Positions 17,609-26,268 of a stretch of DNA of 64,000 bases are shown in pieces. The first letter of the stretch is position 1. Each line of letters starts with the position of its first letter. The position numbers were made by a program, and so were the translations under genes. The notes under the pieces were generated by a model. That model ran no database searches. It was not told where the DNA came from and saw nothing but the letters and a program-made list of their open reading frames with translations. Source of the DNA: Prevotella sp. MGM1 (GTDB taxonomy: Bacteria; Bacteroidota; Bacteroidia; Bacteroidales; Bacteroidaceae); the NCBI RefSeq assembly GCF_002933775.1, contig NZ_BEWV01000136.1, forward strand, positions 1 to 64,000, read 5' to 3'.

Positions 17609-18751
17609 ATGGCAATAATAAAGTGTCCGGAGTGTGGCCATCAGGTTAGCGACATGGCCAAGACGTGCCCGAGTTGTGGCATAGAGATAGCCGGAAAGGT
17701 GATGAAATGCCCCGATTGCGGAGAGGTCGTTTTTAATGATTTGGACTTGTGTCCGGGTTGTCATCATCAGTTGCACACCGTCAAGGCAACCCGAAATGAT
17801 GGTGCCGGCAATGTAGGTGCACAGTCATCGGATGATTCAGTGGAATCTGTCGGTGTGGTTGATGCACCGAAGAAAAAGAAAACAGGGTATACTGTTTTTA
17901 CCGTTTGTTTTGTCATAGTTCTGATAGCCGTGTTCGTTGGCGTGTATTTTTATACTGGCGAGCAGCAGCGCAATGAGTTGGAGGCATACGAGAATGCAGT
18001 GTCGAGTGAAGAACCGGCTGTGTTGCAGACATATCTTGACATGTATGAGGACGCTCCGGCAGAGCATCGCGACTCGGTGAAAGCCTGTCTCGACAGGTTG
18101 GGCAAGATCGACGCAGAGTGGACCGATGCGGTTGTAAACGGAACGAAAACAGCTTTCGAGCGTTACATGAGGTTGCATCCTGGAAGTGTGCATAATGTGG
18201 AGGCAAAGATAAAGATAGACTCTCTCGACTGGATTTCGGCCACACAGACAGATACACGCGATTCGTACAGGAACTATATAGACGCGCATGCGGACGGAAT
18301 GTATGTAGATGAGGCCCGTGACAGATTTGACCGCATGGAGGCAAAACGTGTGGACGATACAGACAAGACGGAGGTAAGCCGGTTATTCACAGCTTTTTTC
18401 AACGCTCTTGCCACCGGTGACGAAGTCGGGCTGACTTCGTCTGTAAGTCCGGTAATGGACGATTTCTTGCACAAGGCAAATGCCACGAAGAGCGATGTCC
18501 TTGATTATATGGCACGCATACATGAGCCGGAAGACATAAATTCGATTGTATTCAGGCCTAATGGTGACTGGAAGATAAACAAGCAGGAGACGGCAGATGG
18601 AGGCCGTGAGTATGGCGTGATGTTCACGGTAGATATGAAGATAGACCGTAGTGACACAGAGAAAGAGACTTTCTGTACTTACAAGGTGGATGCGAAGATC
18701 ACTTCCGACGGAAAGATAGGTGTGCTTAATATGAGGAAAATAGTGCAGTGA
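17609..18751 (+). CDS. Double zinc-ribbon, single-pass membrane protein
   Basis: Two N-terminal zinc ribbons use Cys6/9/20/23 and Cys34/37/48/51. A low-complexity linker and a KKKK stop-transfer patch lead to one TM segment at about 93-115. The remaining 265 residues are exported, with repeated helical segments (EEPAVLQTYLDMYEDAPAEH, then similar units at about 165 and 200) and a C-terminal NTF2/SnoaL-like domain from about residue 250. Topology is cytoplasmic zinc ribbons with a periplasmic sensor-like tail. The function is unknown. Coupling with a muramidase suggests a role in envelope monitoring (inference). Confidence 0.8.
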   Translation: MAIIKCPECGHQVSDMAKTCPSCGIEIAGKVMKCPDCGEVVFNDLDLCPGCHHQLHTVKATRNDGAGNVGAQSSDDSVESVGVVDAPKKKKTGYTVFTVCFVIVLIAVFVGVYFYTGEQQRNELEAYENAVSSEEPAVLQTYLDMYEDAPAEHRDSVKACLDRLGKIDAEWTDAVVNGTKTAFERYMRLHPGSVHNVEAKIKIDSLDWISATQTDTRDSYRNYIDAHADGMYVDEARDRFDRMEAKRVDDTDKTEVSRLFTAFFNALATGDEVGLTSSVSPVMDDFLHKANATKSDVLDYMARIHEPEDINSIVFRPNGDWKINKQETADGGREYGVMFTVDMKIDRSDTEKETFCTYKVDAKITSDGKIGVLNMRKIVQ

Positions 18752-18937
18752 CGAACATCCTCTTATCGGACTGTTTGATTGGTTGGATATATTTACAAAA
18801 TCCTCTTGAATACTCGGTTGTTTTGAAATAAAACTCCAGTGGTCGAAAAAAACGTGTATTTTACGTTGTTTTGTTAAGTGTTTGATATACAGTGTATTAC
18901 TGCTTATTGGGTGTTGAGGGTTTGTTTCCCGCTTTGC

Positions 18938-19010
18938 AACGGGATACTTATTGGTCTGCATTTAGCCGCTCGTTGCGTTGCGTTTAGCAATCCGTTATCT
19001 TCCAATTGGC
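18938..19010. repeat. Dispersed intergenic repeat, copy A
   Basis: It contains CGCTTTGCAACGGGATAC followed by two head-to-tail 22-nt units beginning TTTAGC (TTTAGCCGCTCGTTGCGTTG.. and TTTAGCAATCCGTTATCTTC..). The same unit structure recurs at about 41796 (copy C), and the AACGGGATAC block recurs at 31478 (copy B). Confidence 0.55.
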
Positions 19011-19126
19011 AACCGAATGCAAGGCTACAAGCACCCTAATGTATCCAAAGGTAGTAGCCAGTGTTAAATATATGTAAATTATGTGTTTGAAAACAGCATA
19101 ATTATAGACATGTTTGGGTAAAACAG

Positions 19127-19170
19127 CGCCTTTGATTTTCTATTTTGCGGAAAATTAAAGGCGTTTTTTT
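19127..19170 (+). terminator. Rho-independent terminator
   Basis: CGCCTTT-ATTTTC pairs with GAAAAT-AAAGGCG (one opposed mismatch) and is followed by seven T residues. It lies 375 nt after the zinc-ribbon gene, which may therefore have a long 3' UTR. It may also stop transcription of the nucleotidyltransferase operon from the other side. Confidence 0.75.
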
Positions 19171-19234
19171 ATGATATTATTATTACATCAGATACAGGGC
19201 GTTTGCCGGTCTATGTATGCTTTTCCTTATTTTT

Positions 19235-20356
19235 TTATTCCTCGATGCGTGATAGTGAGCGGGCAAAAGAAGCGAAGAAATTGGTGAAAATCTCAGCTGG
19301 ATAATATTTGAAGAATTTTGCGGTGTGACGGATGTGCCATAGCATGGCATTCGAGTTGCTTGTCGTGACGAACACATGTTTGCCCTGGGTAAAGAACCAG
19401 TCTACTGTATGGCTGCCGTTCATGTCGAAAATGTCGTCGGTTATTGTAGTGGTGTCCGTGTCGTTTTTGAAGTTTATGAACGGTAGCTCATCCTCATCAA
19501 ATTTCATCAGCTTTACGAGAAGTGCTCCTTCGAGTAGTGCCATGTGTTGCAGCTGCAGTTTGCCGATCCATTTTTGCAGTTTTACGAAGTCCACCTTGTC
19601 TCCTTCTTTTCTGAGAAACATCCCGAAGTCGATAAGTTGTTTCAGGCTGATGCCTTCGTTCATGATATAGCGTGCCATGCGAACTATGATGATAAGAAGA
19701 CTCAGTGTGTGAGGCACGATCTCTATCTTCGTTCCGTTTATGATGCGGTATGCGGAGTCGCAGCATCGTATTTCGCTATCTATAATCTTTTGTAAGCGCC
19801 TGTTGAGCAGTGTGTTTGTCAGATACATCATTTGCTTGTGATGTTCTATCTTAATGTCGTGACGGAAGTATTTCAGCATGTTTCTGTCACTCTCGTCTTT
19901 TTCTGTGCCATGCTCGATAGCCCATGCGTCGGCCTTTTCCGCTTGCGGTTTGTAAGGGAAATATATGTCTATGTCTCCTCCCGAGCGGTGGCCGGGTCGG
20001 TCGTATAGTGATGCGAAGCCCTGGCCTTTCAGTAATATAGGGCGCAGGTGGGCATGATTGAACGTGTCGAAAAGCTCGGCCAGGCACATGTCTGTCTCTT
20101 TGTTTCGCTCTTCCGTCTCTTCGGTAATTCTATGCCAGTTATCCTTTTGCCTGTCCGACAGTCGCAAGAAAAAATCATCCGAGTATGCTTTTATTCCGTC
20201 TGCCACGAGTGCGCCTACACCGTGCATGAGCGCCAGTTGGCACAGACGGTCCCATTTCCATTCGGACATGGGTTCCAATGGCTCGTCTTTTCTTCCGAAA
20301 GTTCCGCTGCGCAGGAGCCGGAAGAAGTTTCGCTGTATCACCGGCATTGTTTTCAT
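19235..20356 (-). CDS. Nucleotidyltransferase-fold protein (NTP_transf_5 type)
   Basis: A 373-aa protein with the signature ILLKGQGFASLYDRPGHR followed by SGGDIDIYF, in which Asp128 and Asp130 would be the metal-binding pair of a DNA-polymerase-beta-like nucleotidyltransferase (PF14907 type). The remainder is helical. Members of this family are often found near polysaccharide or lasso-peptide genes, and their substrate is mostly unknown. The ATG at 20356 overlaps the antiporter stop as ATGA. A longer frame to 20545 lies wholly within the antiporter gene and is rejected. Co-transcription with uxaA is very likely; the functional link is not obvious. Confidence 0.82.
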   Translation of the reverse strand: MKTMPVIQRNFFRLLRSGTFGRKDEPLEPMSEWKWDRLCQLALMHGVGALVADGIKAYSDDFFLRLSDRQKDNWHRITEETEERNKETDMCLAELFDTFNHAHLRPILLKGQGFASLYDRPGHRSGGDIDIYFPYKPQAEKADAWAIEHGTEKDESDRNMLKYFRHDIKIEHHKQMMYLTNTLLNRRLQKIIDSEIRCCDSAYRIINGTKIEIVPHTLSLLIIIVRMARYIMNEGISLKQLIDFGMFLRKEGDKVDFVKLQKWIGKLQLQHMALLEGALLVKLMKFDEDELPFINFKNDTDTTTITDDIFDMNGSHTVDWFFTQGKHVFVTTSNSNAMLWHIRHTAKFFKYYPAEIFTNFFASFARSLSRIEE

Positions 20357-21627
20357 GAGTATCGTTTCGGGTATCTGAATATGATGGCAAGTACGGCGGC
20401 TGCACCTGTGCAGAAAGGATAATAAAGATATGGGATGAGGCTCATGGGGCTTGTCGAGGCTATTCCGGCTGCCAGTAGCAGGTGTGCCCCGTATGGCAGC
20501 AACCCTTGGGTGAAGCACGACATGGTGTCGAGGATGCTGGCGCATTTGCGGTTGTCAAGGCCGAAACGTTGGCTTATGCGGCGGGCTATACCGCCGACGG
20601 TGATGATTGCCACCGTGTTGTTGGCCGTGCACATGGTCACTATGCTTACAAGTGCCGCTATCGACAGTTCGGCTCCGCGCTTGCCGGATATGCGGCGCGT
20701 CATGTTTTTGATGATGTAGTCTATACCACCGTTTACTTTTATCAGTTCGAGCATTCCTCCGGCGAGCATCGTTATTATTATAAGCTCGCCCATGCCTGTG
20801 ATACCGTCGCCGATAGTCTTGAACCATCCGTAGGTGTCGAAAGAGTTGTCGAGCAGTCCTATGAGTCCTGTGAGCGATATGCCGAGGGCGAGAACGGCCA
20901 TGACATTAAGTCCGCACACAGCCGTGATAAGTACTACGATATACGGTATTACTTTCGTATACTCCACGTCCGGGATACTCTGAGGCGAGCTAATGTTGTT
21001 GCCGAGTAGTATGTATATGATGAGAATGAGGAACGCGGCCGGCATTACGAGAAATGAGTTGACCTTGAACTTATCGCTCATCTTGCATTCTTGAGTGGAT
21101 GTGGATACGATGGTGGTATCGGAAATGAATGACAGGTTGTCGCCGAAAAAGGATCCTCCCACAACCACTGCCACCATCATCGGGACGCTTGCTCCCGTGG
21201 AATGTGCCAGACCTGAGGCAATCGGGGCGAGTGCCACGATGGTTCCGAAGCTCGTGCCGATAGACAGGGATATGAAGCATGACGCGAGAAAAAGACCGGC
21301 CAGGAGCATGTTTCCGGGGAGTACGGTCAGCATGAGGTTCACGGTGGCGTCTATGCTTCCCATCACCTTTGCGCTGTTTGCGAACGCTCCCGCCAGAATG
21401 AATATCCACAGCATCAGCATCATCTGTTCTGAGCCGGCTCCACGGCTGAAAATGTCGATGCGTTGGCGCAGTGTCCTGCCTCGGCTTATGATTACCGCAT
21501 ATACCGATGATGCCATGAACGCCACGGTAATCGGCACCTTGTAGAAATCACCTGCCACAATGGAGGTGACGAGATACAAGGTGACGAATACCAGTAACGG
21601 ACTTAATGCTATGAGACCTTTGTTCAA
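20353..21627 (-). CDS. NhaC-family Na+/H+ antiporter-like transporter
   Basis: This polytopic inner-membrane protein has about 11-12 hydrophobic segments. It shows NhaC-family landmarks: SIGTSFGTIVALAPIASGLA, VVVGGSFFGDNLSFISDTT and VTMCTANNTVAIITVGGIA. NhaC proteins exchange Na+ or organic anions for H+ (the family includes malate/lactate antiporters). Placement 4 nt after uxaA in a hexuronate operon raises the possibility that it exchanges a sugar acid rather than Na+ alone (inference). Its 3' end overlaps the nucleotidyltransferase by 4 nt. Confidence 0.87.
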   Translation of the reverse strand: MNKGLIALSPLLVFVTLYLVTSIVAGDFYKVPITVAFMASSVYAVIISRGRTLRQRIDIFSRGAGSEQMMLMLWIFILAGAFANSAKVMGSIDATVNLMLTVLPGNMLLAGLFLASCFISLSIGTSFGTIVALAPIASGLAHSTGASVPMMVAVVVGGSFFGDNLSFISDTTIVSTSTQECKMSDKFKVNSFLVMPAAFLILIIYILLGNNISSPQSIPDVEYTKVIPYIVVLITAVCGLNVMAVLALGISLTGLIGLLDNSFDTYGWFKTIGDGITGMGELIIITMLAGGMLELIKVNGGIDYIIKNMTRRISGKRGAELSIAALVSIVTMCTANNTVAIITVGGIARRISQRFGLDNRKCASILDTMSCFTQGLLPYGAHLLLAAGIASTSPMSLIPYLYYPFCTGAAAVLAIIFRYPKRYS

Positions 21628-21631
21628 ATCG

Positions 21632-23125
21632 TTATAGTGTTACACCGTTTTTGAATATTGCTATCTCACGGTAGTCGTTTATTTCGTTGCGGGCTTTCTC
21701 TCCGCTTGCCACAGCGAGTATCTTGTCGATGAACTCAGGTACAAGTTCCTGCATGGTTTTGCCCTCGATGAGCTGGCCTGCGCTGAAATCGATCCAGTTA
21801 GGCTTGCGGGCGGCCAGGGTGGGGTTGGTAGCTATTTTCATTGTCGGAACGAATGTGCCGAACGGTGTGCCGCGGCCGGTTGTGAAAAGTACAATCTGGC
21901 ATCCGGCGGAAGCGAGTGCCGTTGAGGCTACCAGGTCATTGCCGGGAGCAGATAGCAGGTTTAGACCGTTGGTGTCGAGCCGTTCTCCATATTTGAGCAC
22001 TCCGCTGACGGGAGCGCGTCCGCATTTCTGGGTGCAGCCGAGAGCTTTGTCCTCGAGGGTAGATATGCCTCCCGCCTTATTGCCCGGTGAGGGGTTTTCG
22101 CCCACGGGCTCGCCGTGGCTGAGGAAGTATTCTTTGAAATCATTTACCATGCTCACGGTTTTGCCGAACAGTTCAGCGGTCTCGCAACGGTTCATCAGAA
22201 TAGTCTCGGCACCGAACATCTCCGGCACTTCGGTGAGTATTGATGTTCCTCCTTGGGCCACGAGCCAGTCGGAAAACTCGCCCACGAGCGGATTTGCAGT
22301 GATGCCGCTGAAACCGTCGCTACCGCCGCACTTCAAGCCCACTCGCAACTTGCTTACACTCACATCCTCACGCTTGTCTTCCTTTGCCGTGGCGTAGAGA
22401 CTGCGCAGAATATCCATTCCGGCCTCAATCTCATCGCCGTCAACCTTTTGGGTCACGAGGAATTTTATTCTTTCTTTATCATAGTCGCCGAGCAACTGCT
22501 CAAACAGTTCCGGCTGGTTGTTCTCGCATCCGAGTCCGAGCACGAGCACACCGCCCGCATTGGGGTGTAGGGCGATGTCACGCAGCACGTTGCGTGTGTT
22601 CTCGTGGTCACCGCTGAGCTGTGAGCAGCCGTAATTGTGATGCCATGCATAGATATCGTCTATGCCTTCGCAGCCTGTCTCATGGCGCAGCTTGCCGGCA
22701 AGCTTCTCGGCAATGCCGTTGACACATCCCACAGTGGGCACGATCCATATCTCGTTTCTGGTGCCAACCTCACCGTTTTTACGCATGTATCCCTTGAAGG
22801 TTCGTTTTTCATCCTTGATATCAAGAGTTTCCTTTACGGGGTTGTATGTATATTTGAGAGTTCCCGATAGATTGGTCTTCAAGTTGTTCTCATTGACCCA
22901 GTCGCCGGCTTTCAGAGGCTTGCAGGCGTGTCCTATCGGGTATCCGTATTTTATTATGTCGGCTCCTTCGGGGGTGTCGGTGATGAGGACTTTGTGTCCC
23001 GCCGGGGTGTCCTGGTTAAGGATGACGGTCTTGCCGTCTATTTCGATGGTGTCGCCTTTGCTTTTTTGTTGCAGGCAGACAACAACGGTGTCGGCCGGAT
23101 TGATTTTGATGAATGTTTGTTCCAT
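21632..23125 (-). CDS. uxaA: Altronate dehydratase
   Basis: This enzyme dehydrates D-altronate to 2-keto-3-deoxy-D-gluconate (KDG), the substrate of KdgK encoded divergently nearby. It has an N-terminal SAF domain (residues 1-95, with GYPIGHACKPLKAGDWV) and the large UxaA catalytic domain (GYMRKNGEVGTRNEIWIVPT, YGCSQLSGDHENT, LGLGCENNQ, GLKCGGSDGFSG). Cys and His residues in these motifs bind the Fe/metal centre. The 497-aa full-length single-chain form is normal. It heads an operon with the antiporter and the nucleotidyltransferase and lies 137 nt after the lacI-type regulator, with palindromes in that gap. Confidence 0.95.
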   Translation of the reverse strand: MEQTFIKINPADTVVVCLQQKSKGDTIEIDGKTVILNQDTPAGHKVLITDTPEGADIIKYGYPIGHACKPLKAGDWVNENNLKTNLSGTLKYTYNPVKETLDIKDEKRTFKGYMRKNGEVGTRNEIWIVPTVGCVNGIAEKLAGKLRHETGCEGIDDIYAWHHNYGCSQLSGDHENTRNVLRDIALHPNAGGVLVLGLGCENNQPELFEQLLGDYDKERIKFLVTQKVDGDEIEAGMDILRSLYATAKEDKREDVSVSKLRVGLKCGGSDGFSGITANPLVGEFSDWLVAQGGTSILTEVPEMFGAETILMNRCETAELFGKTVSMVNDFKEYFLSHGEPVGENPSPGNKAGGISTLEDKALGCTQKCGRAPVSGVLKYGERLDTNGLNLLSAPGNDLVASTALASAGCQIVLFTTGRGTPFGTFVPTMKIATNPTLAARKPNWIDFSAGQLIEGKTMQELVPEFIDKILAVASGEKARNEINDYREIAIFKNGVTL

Positions 23126-23168
23126 TTTAGTAGGTATTTTAAGTTATTAAAAATCATAATTGTTTGTC

Positions 23169-23200
23169 ATGAATCGATATTCATTATCCGTGAAGTCACG
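23169..23200. promoter_or_regulatory. Palindromes upstream of uxaA (possible operators)
   Basis: ATGAAT-CGAT-ATTCAT (23169-23184) and CGTGA-AG-TCACG (23189-23200) are perfect-arm palindromes between the regulator and uxaA. They could bind the LacI-family regulator. No clear -7 box was seen between them and uxaA. Confidence 0.4.
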
Positions 23201-23262
23201 CTTTTTGCTCATTGGCTTATATGTCTTCTGCGGTGATGTAGGGAATTTCATGGAATATGCGT

Positions 23263-24330
23263 TCATAGCTGTTGACGTCTGTAAAAGTCGACGTTTTCTT
23301 TTGTGAGAATTTCTATCGGCATATAGTTGATGGGTGTCACTTCTTTTTTTAGTACAATGGCTTCAAACAAAGTCTCGATACACGAGAAGCCTTGCATGTA
23401 GGCATGTTGTGCGATGAGGAACGAAATAGAACCTTGCTTTACACATTCAGCGTTTTTATTGACCATGTCATATCCCATGATTTGCACGTTGCGTCTGTTG
23501 CTTTTCTGTAAAAACTCACCGACAAGATGTGCCTTTGAATTGAAGGTTATACAATGATGTACATGAGGGTGCTCTTTGAAGAATGTGTCGAGAATGTCAT
23601 CATATTGTTCGCGCTCTTCGTTAAGAGGAAGATTTACCTCGGTTATTTTTACTTCGGGAAAATGATCCCGCATGTAATGCCGGAAGCCGGTCTCCCGGTT
23701 TTCCTGTTGCTTGCTCGCCACGTTGCCGTTTTTCATTTGTTTCATGAGCATTATCTCATTTTCTTTCGCTGCCAGCAGCATAAGCATGCGACCGGCAAAA
23801 TATCCGCTGAAAAACGAGTCCTGCCCATAGAATGACAACGGTTTGAGATCCGGCATGTATGAGTCGAGGAGTATGAAAGGTATGTCTTGATCGTGCAAGA
23901 TGTCGGTAAACTCGCGCATCACATCAAGTGTCGTAGGAACTATAATCACTCCGTCCGGCTGGTCTTTGAGACACTGCTCTGTGACCTGCACGAATGTGTT
24001 CTTGTCAAAGCGATTGTAATACATCATTTTCATGTTGATATTGAAGTCGCGGCGATGCTCGCACGCACTCATCGCTCCTTCCTCGATCTCTTCCCAATAT
24101 GCTTCGGATTCATGCTTTGGGATTATGAAATCAAAATTGTATTTCTTGTTGTAGGCAAGCGCGCTGGCATACATGTTGGGATGGTAGTCCATCTCTTTCA
24201 GTGCTTTCTCCACTTTCTCACGCGCTGTTTTGGATACATTCGGACGGTTGTGTATAACCCTGTCCACCGTACCTACCGATACACCGGCGAGTTCGGCAAC
24301 GTCCTTGATTCTTATTTTGTCGGCGGCCAT
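23263..24330 (-). CDS. LacI-family transcriptional regulator
   Basis: The N-terminal helix-turn-helix IKDVAELAGVSVGTVDRVIH with hinge sequence (residues 5-55) is followed by a periplasmic-binding-protein-like effector domain (about 60-340) with DGVIIVPTTL and ILLDSYMPD. It lies between uxaA (same strand, downstream) and kdgK (divergent), so the likely effector is KDG or a related hexuronate intermediate and the likely targets are both flanking operons (inference). Effector domains of this length (355 aa total) are standard. Confidence 0.92.
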   Translation of the reverse strand: MAADKIRIKDVAELAGVSVGTVDRVIHNRPNVSKTAREKVEKALKEMDYHPNMYASALAYNKKYNFDFIIPKHESEAYWEEIEEGAMSACEHRRDFNINMKMMYYNRFDKNTFVQVTEQCLKDQPDGVIIVPTTLDVMREFTDILHDQDIPFILLDSYMPDLKPLSFYGQDSFFSGYFAGRMLMLLAAKENEIMLMKQMKNGNVASKQQENRETGFRHYMRDHFPEVKITEVNLPLNEEREQYDDILDTFFKEHPHVHHCITFNSKAHLVGEFLQKSNRRNVQIMGYDMVNKNAECVKQGSISFLIAQHAYMQGFSCIETLFEAIVLKKEVTPINYMPIEILTKENVDFYRRQQL

Positions 24331-24355
24331 GTCTTATCAGTAATTTTTTACAATG

Positions 24356-24363
24356 CAAAAATA
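24356..24363 (-). promoter_or_regulatory. Promoter -7 box of the LacI-type regulator
   Basis: TATTTTTG on the minus strand, 26 nt upstream of the start codon. Confidence 0.55.
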
Positions 24364-24375
24364 CCAATAAAAAAT

Positions 24376-24397
24376 GAATTGTGTAAATGCACAGTTC
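24376..24397. promoter_or_regulatory. Candidate operator 1 in the lacI-kdgK gap
   Basis: GAATTGTG-TAAATG-CACAGTTC is an almost perfect inverted repeat (7 of 8 arm positions) just upstream of the regulator's own -7 box. It shares the TGTG...CACA core with operator 2 at 24463-24476. Confidence 0.45.
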
Positions 24398-24458
24398 AAT
24401 ATTTTACAAAATAAGAAAGATTTTGTCAGTTTTGTTTCGCCATTTGAGAAATAAGTAC

Positions 24459-24476
24459 TATTTTTGTGCTCACAAA
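24459..24476 (+). promoter_or_regulatory. kdgK promoter -7 box overlapped by candidate operator 2
   Basis: TATTTTTG (24459-24466) is the kdgK -7 box. The perfect palindrome TTTGTG-CT-CACAAA (24463-24476) overlaps its end and the expected transcription start, the right place for a repressor to block initiation. Confidence 0.5.
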
Positions 24477-24519
24477 CTGTAGATCTATCAAAACAATAAT
24501 AATAAAAATATTTTAGAAA

Positions 24520-25542
24520 ATGGCTAAGGTAGTTACATTGGGCGAGATAATGCTCCGCCTGTCTCCTAACGGCAATGACCGTTTCATTCAGACCGATTCT
24601 TTCCGTATCATTCCCGGTGGCGGAGAGGCTAACGTTGCGATAAGTTGCGCCAATTATGGACATGATGCGTATTTTGTCAGCAAGTTACCGGCTCACGAAA
24701 TAGGTCAGATAGCGGTTAATTCATTGCGCCGTTACGGTGTAAATACACAGTTTATAGCACGTGGCGGAGAGCGTGTCGGGCTTTACTATGCCGAGACCGG
24801 AGCCTCAATGCGTCCGTCAAAGGTTATTTACGACCGTGCTCACAGTGCCATAGCTGACGCTGATCCGTCTGATTTCGATTTCGACGCTATTATGGAAGGT
24901 GCCGACTGGTTCCACTGGTCAGGTATCACTCCGGCCGTATCTGATAAAGCGGCAGAGTTGACAAAACTCGCTTGCGAGGCGGCAAAGCGTCATGGTGTGA
25001 CTGTATCTGTTGACCTTAACTTCCGTAAGAAGCTTTGGACATCCGAGAAAGCAATCTCTATCATGCGCCCGTTGATGAAATATGTCGATGTATGTATTGG
25101 CAACGAGGAAGATGCAGAGCTTTGTTTAGGTTTCAAGCCGGATGCAGACGTTGAGGGAGGACAGACTGACGCTGCCGGATATGAGGGCATTTTCAAGCAG
25201 ATGAAAGAAGAGTTCGGCTTTAAGTATGTTGTATCAACATTGCGTGAGAGCTATTCGGCAACTTTCAACGGTTGGAAAGCGCTTATTTATAATGGTGAGG
25301 AGTTCTATCAGAGCAAGCGTTATGAAATCAACCCCATTATCGACCGTGTAGGTGGCGGTGACTCGTTCTCGGGCGGTCTTATCCACGGTCTGCTCACTAA
25401 GTCTACTCAGGGAGAGGCTCTTGAATTCGCTGTAGCCGCTTCTGCATTGAAGCATACAATCAACGGAGACTACAACCTTGTAAGCGTTGATGAGGTGGAG
25501 TCGCTTGCCGGAGGTAATGCCAATGGACGTGTGCAAAGATAA
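24520..25542 (+). CDS. kdgK: 2-keto-3-deoxygluconate kinase
   Basis: This PfkB/ribokinase-family kinase phosphorylates KDG to KDPG. The N-terminal signature is FRIIPGGGEANVAISCANYG (residues 28-47) and the C-terminal catalytic signature IIDRVGGGDSFSGGLIHG holds the base Asp281. Product and neighbour fit exactly: kdgA, which cleaves KDPG, follows after 53 nt. Length of 340 aa is normal. Probably repressed by the divergent LacI-type protein. Confidence 0.95.
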   Translation: MAKVVTLGEIMLRLSPNGNDRFIQTDSFRIIPGGGEANVAISCANYGHDAYFVSKLPAHEIGQIAVNSLRRYGVNTQFIARGGERVGLYYAETGASMRPSKVIYDRAHSAIADADPSDFDFDAIMEGADWFHWSGITPAVSDKAAELTKLACEAAKRHGVTVSVDLNFRKKLWTSEKAISIMRPLMKYVDVCIGNEEDAELCLGFKPDADVEGGQTDAAGYEGIFKQMKEEFGFKYVVSTLRESYSATFNGWKALIYNGEEFYQSKRYEINPIIDRVGGGDSFSGGLIHGLLTKSTQGEALEFAVAASALKHTINGDYNLVSVDEVESLAGGNANGRVQR

Positions 25543-25595
25543 CCTGATATTATTATAGTTTAAGAACATAAACTGATACGTTTAAATTTTAGATA

Positions 25596-26264
25596 ATGGC
25601 AAAATTTGATAAAATAGCTGTTTTGGCAAAGATCGGCCAGACAGGAATGGTTCCTGTATTCTATCATAAGGATGCTGAGGTGGCAAAGAAGGTTGTGAAA
25701 GCTTGCTATGACGGCGGAGTACGTGCTTTTGAGTTTACCAATCGCGGTGATTTTGCTCACGAAGTGTTTGGGGAAGTGGTTAAATTTGCAGCCAAAGAGT
25801 GTCCGGAGCTGGCGCTTGGTGTCGGTTCTGTCGTAGATCCCGCCACGGCAGCTCTTTACATTCAGCTTGGCGCCTGCTTTATTGTAGGTCCGCTTTTCAA
25901 TCCTGAAATATCCAAGATCTGTAACCGTCGTTTGGTTGCTTATACTCCCGGATGCGGTAGCGTGTCTGAGGTAGGAGCCGCTCAGGAGACAGGTTGCGAT
26001 CTTTGCAAGATATTCCCCGGCGACGTTCTCGGTGCCAATCTCGTGAAAGGGCTTATGGCTCCGATGCCATGGTCTAAGCTGATGGTGACCGGTGGCGTAT
26101 CTCCAGACGAGGCTAACCTTACATCGTGGATTAAAGCCGGTGTATATTGCGTCGGAATGGGTTCAAAGTTGTTCCCCAAAGACGTTATCGCGTCAGAGAA
26201 TTGGCAGGCGATTACCGATAAATGTGTTGAGGCATTGGGATATATTGCTAAGGCACGCGGATAA
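25596..26264 (+). CDS. kdgA: KDPG/KHG aldolase
   Basis: It cleaves 2-keto-3-deoxy-6-phosphogluconate to pyruvate and glyceraldehyde-3-phosphate, the last step of hexuronate breakdown. The catalytic Glu46 is in [11 protein letters not shown] and the Schiff-base Lys138 in [22 protein letters not shown] is the phosphate/pyruvate loop. Length is 222 aa. The stop codon is only 4 nt before the ATG of the large sensor kinase, so that signalling gene belongs to the same transcript. Confidence 0.95.
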   Translation: MAKFDKIAVLAKIGQTGMVPVFYHKDAEVAKKVVKACYDGGVRAFEFTNRGDFAHEVFGEVVKFAAKECPELALGVGSVVDPATAALYIQLGACFIVGPLFNPEISKICNRRLVAYTPGCGSVSEVGAAQETGCDLCKIFPGDVLGANLVKGLMAPMPWSKLMVTGGVSPDEANLTSWIKAGVYCVGMGSKLFPKDVIASENWQAITDKCVEALGYIAKARG

Positions 26265-26268
26265 TGAT

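Larger units (their letters stand above)
18752..19234. other. Intergenic region with dispersed repeat copy A and a terminator
   Basis: These 483 nt hold copy A of the intergenic repeat family (about 18938-19010) and a plus-oriented terminator (19127-19170). A minus-strand TACCTTTG lies at about 19044. No coding frame is supported. Confidence 0.6.

Noticed and set aside
18383..18961. 192-codon minus-strand frame
   Set aside because: Mostly antisense to the zinc-ribbon gene, whose coding character is far stronger.
20357..20545. Upstream extension of the nucleotidyltransferase
   Set aside because: It is a shadow of the antiporter coding sequence; the ATGA overlap at 20353-20356 is the natural start.
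26092..26268. Upstream in-frame extension of the large sensor kinase
   Set aside because: It lies entirely inside kdgA in another frame; the ATG at 26269 gives a clean lipoprotein signal.
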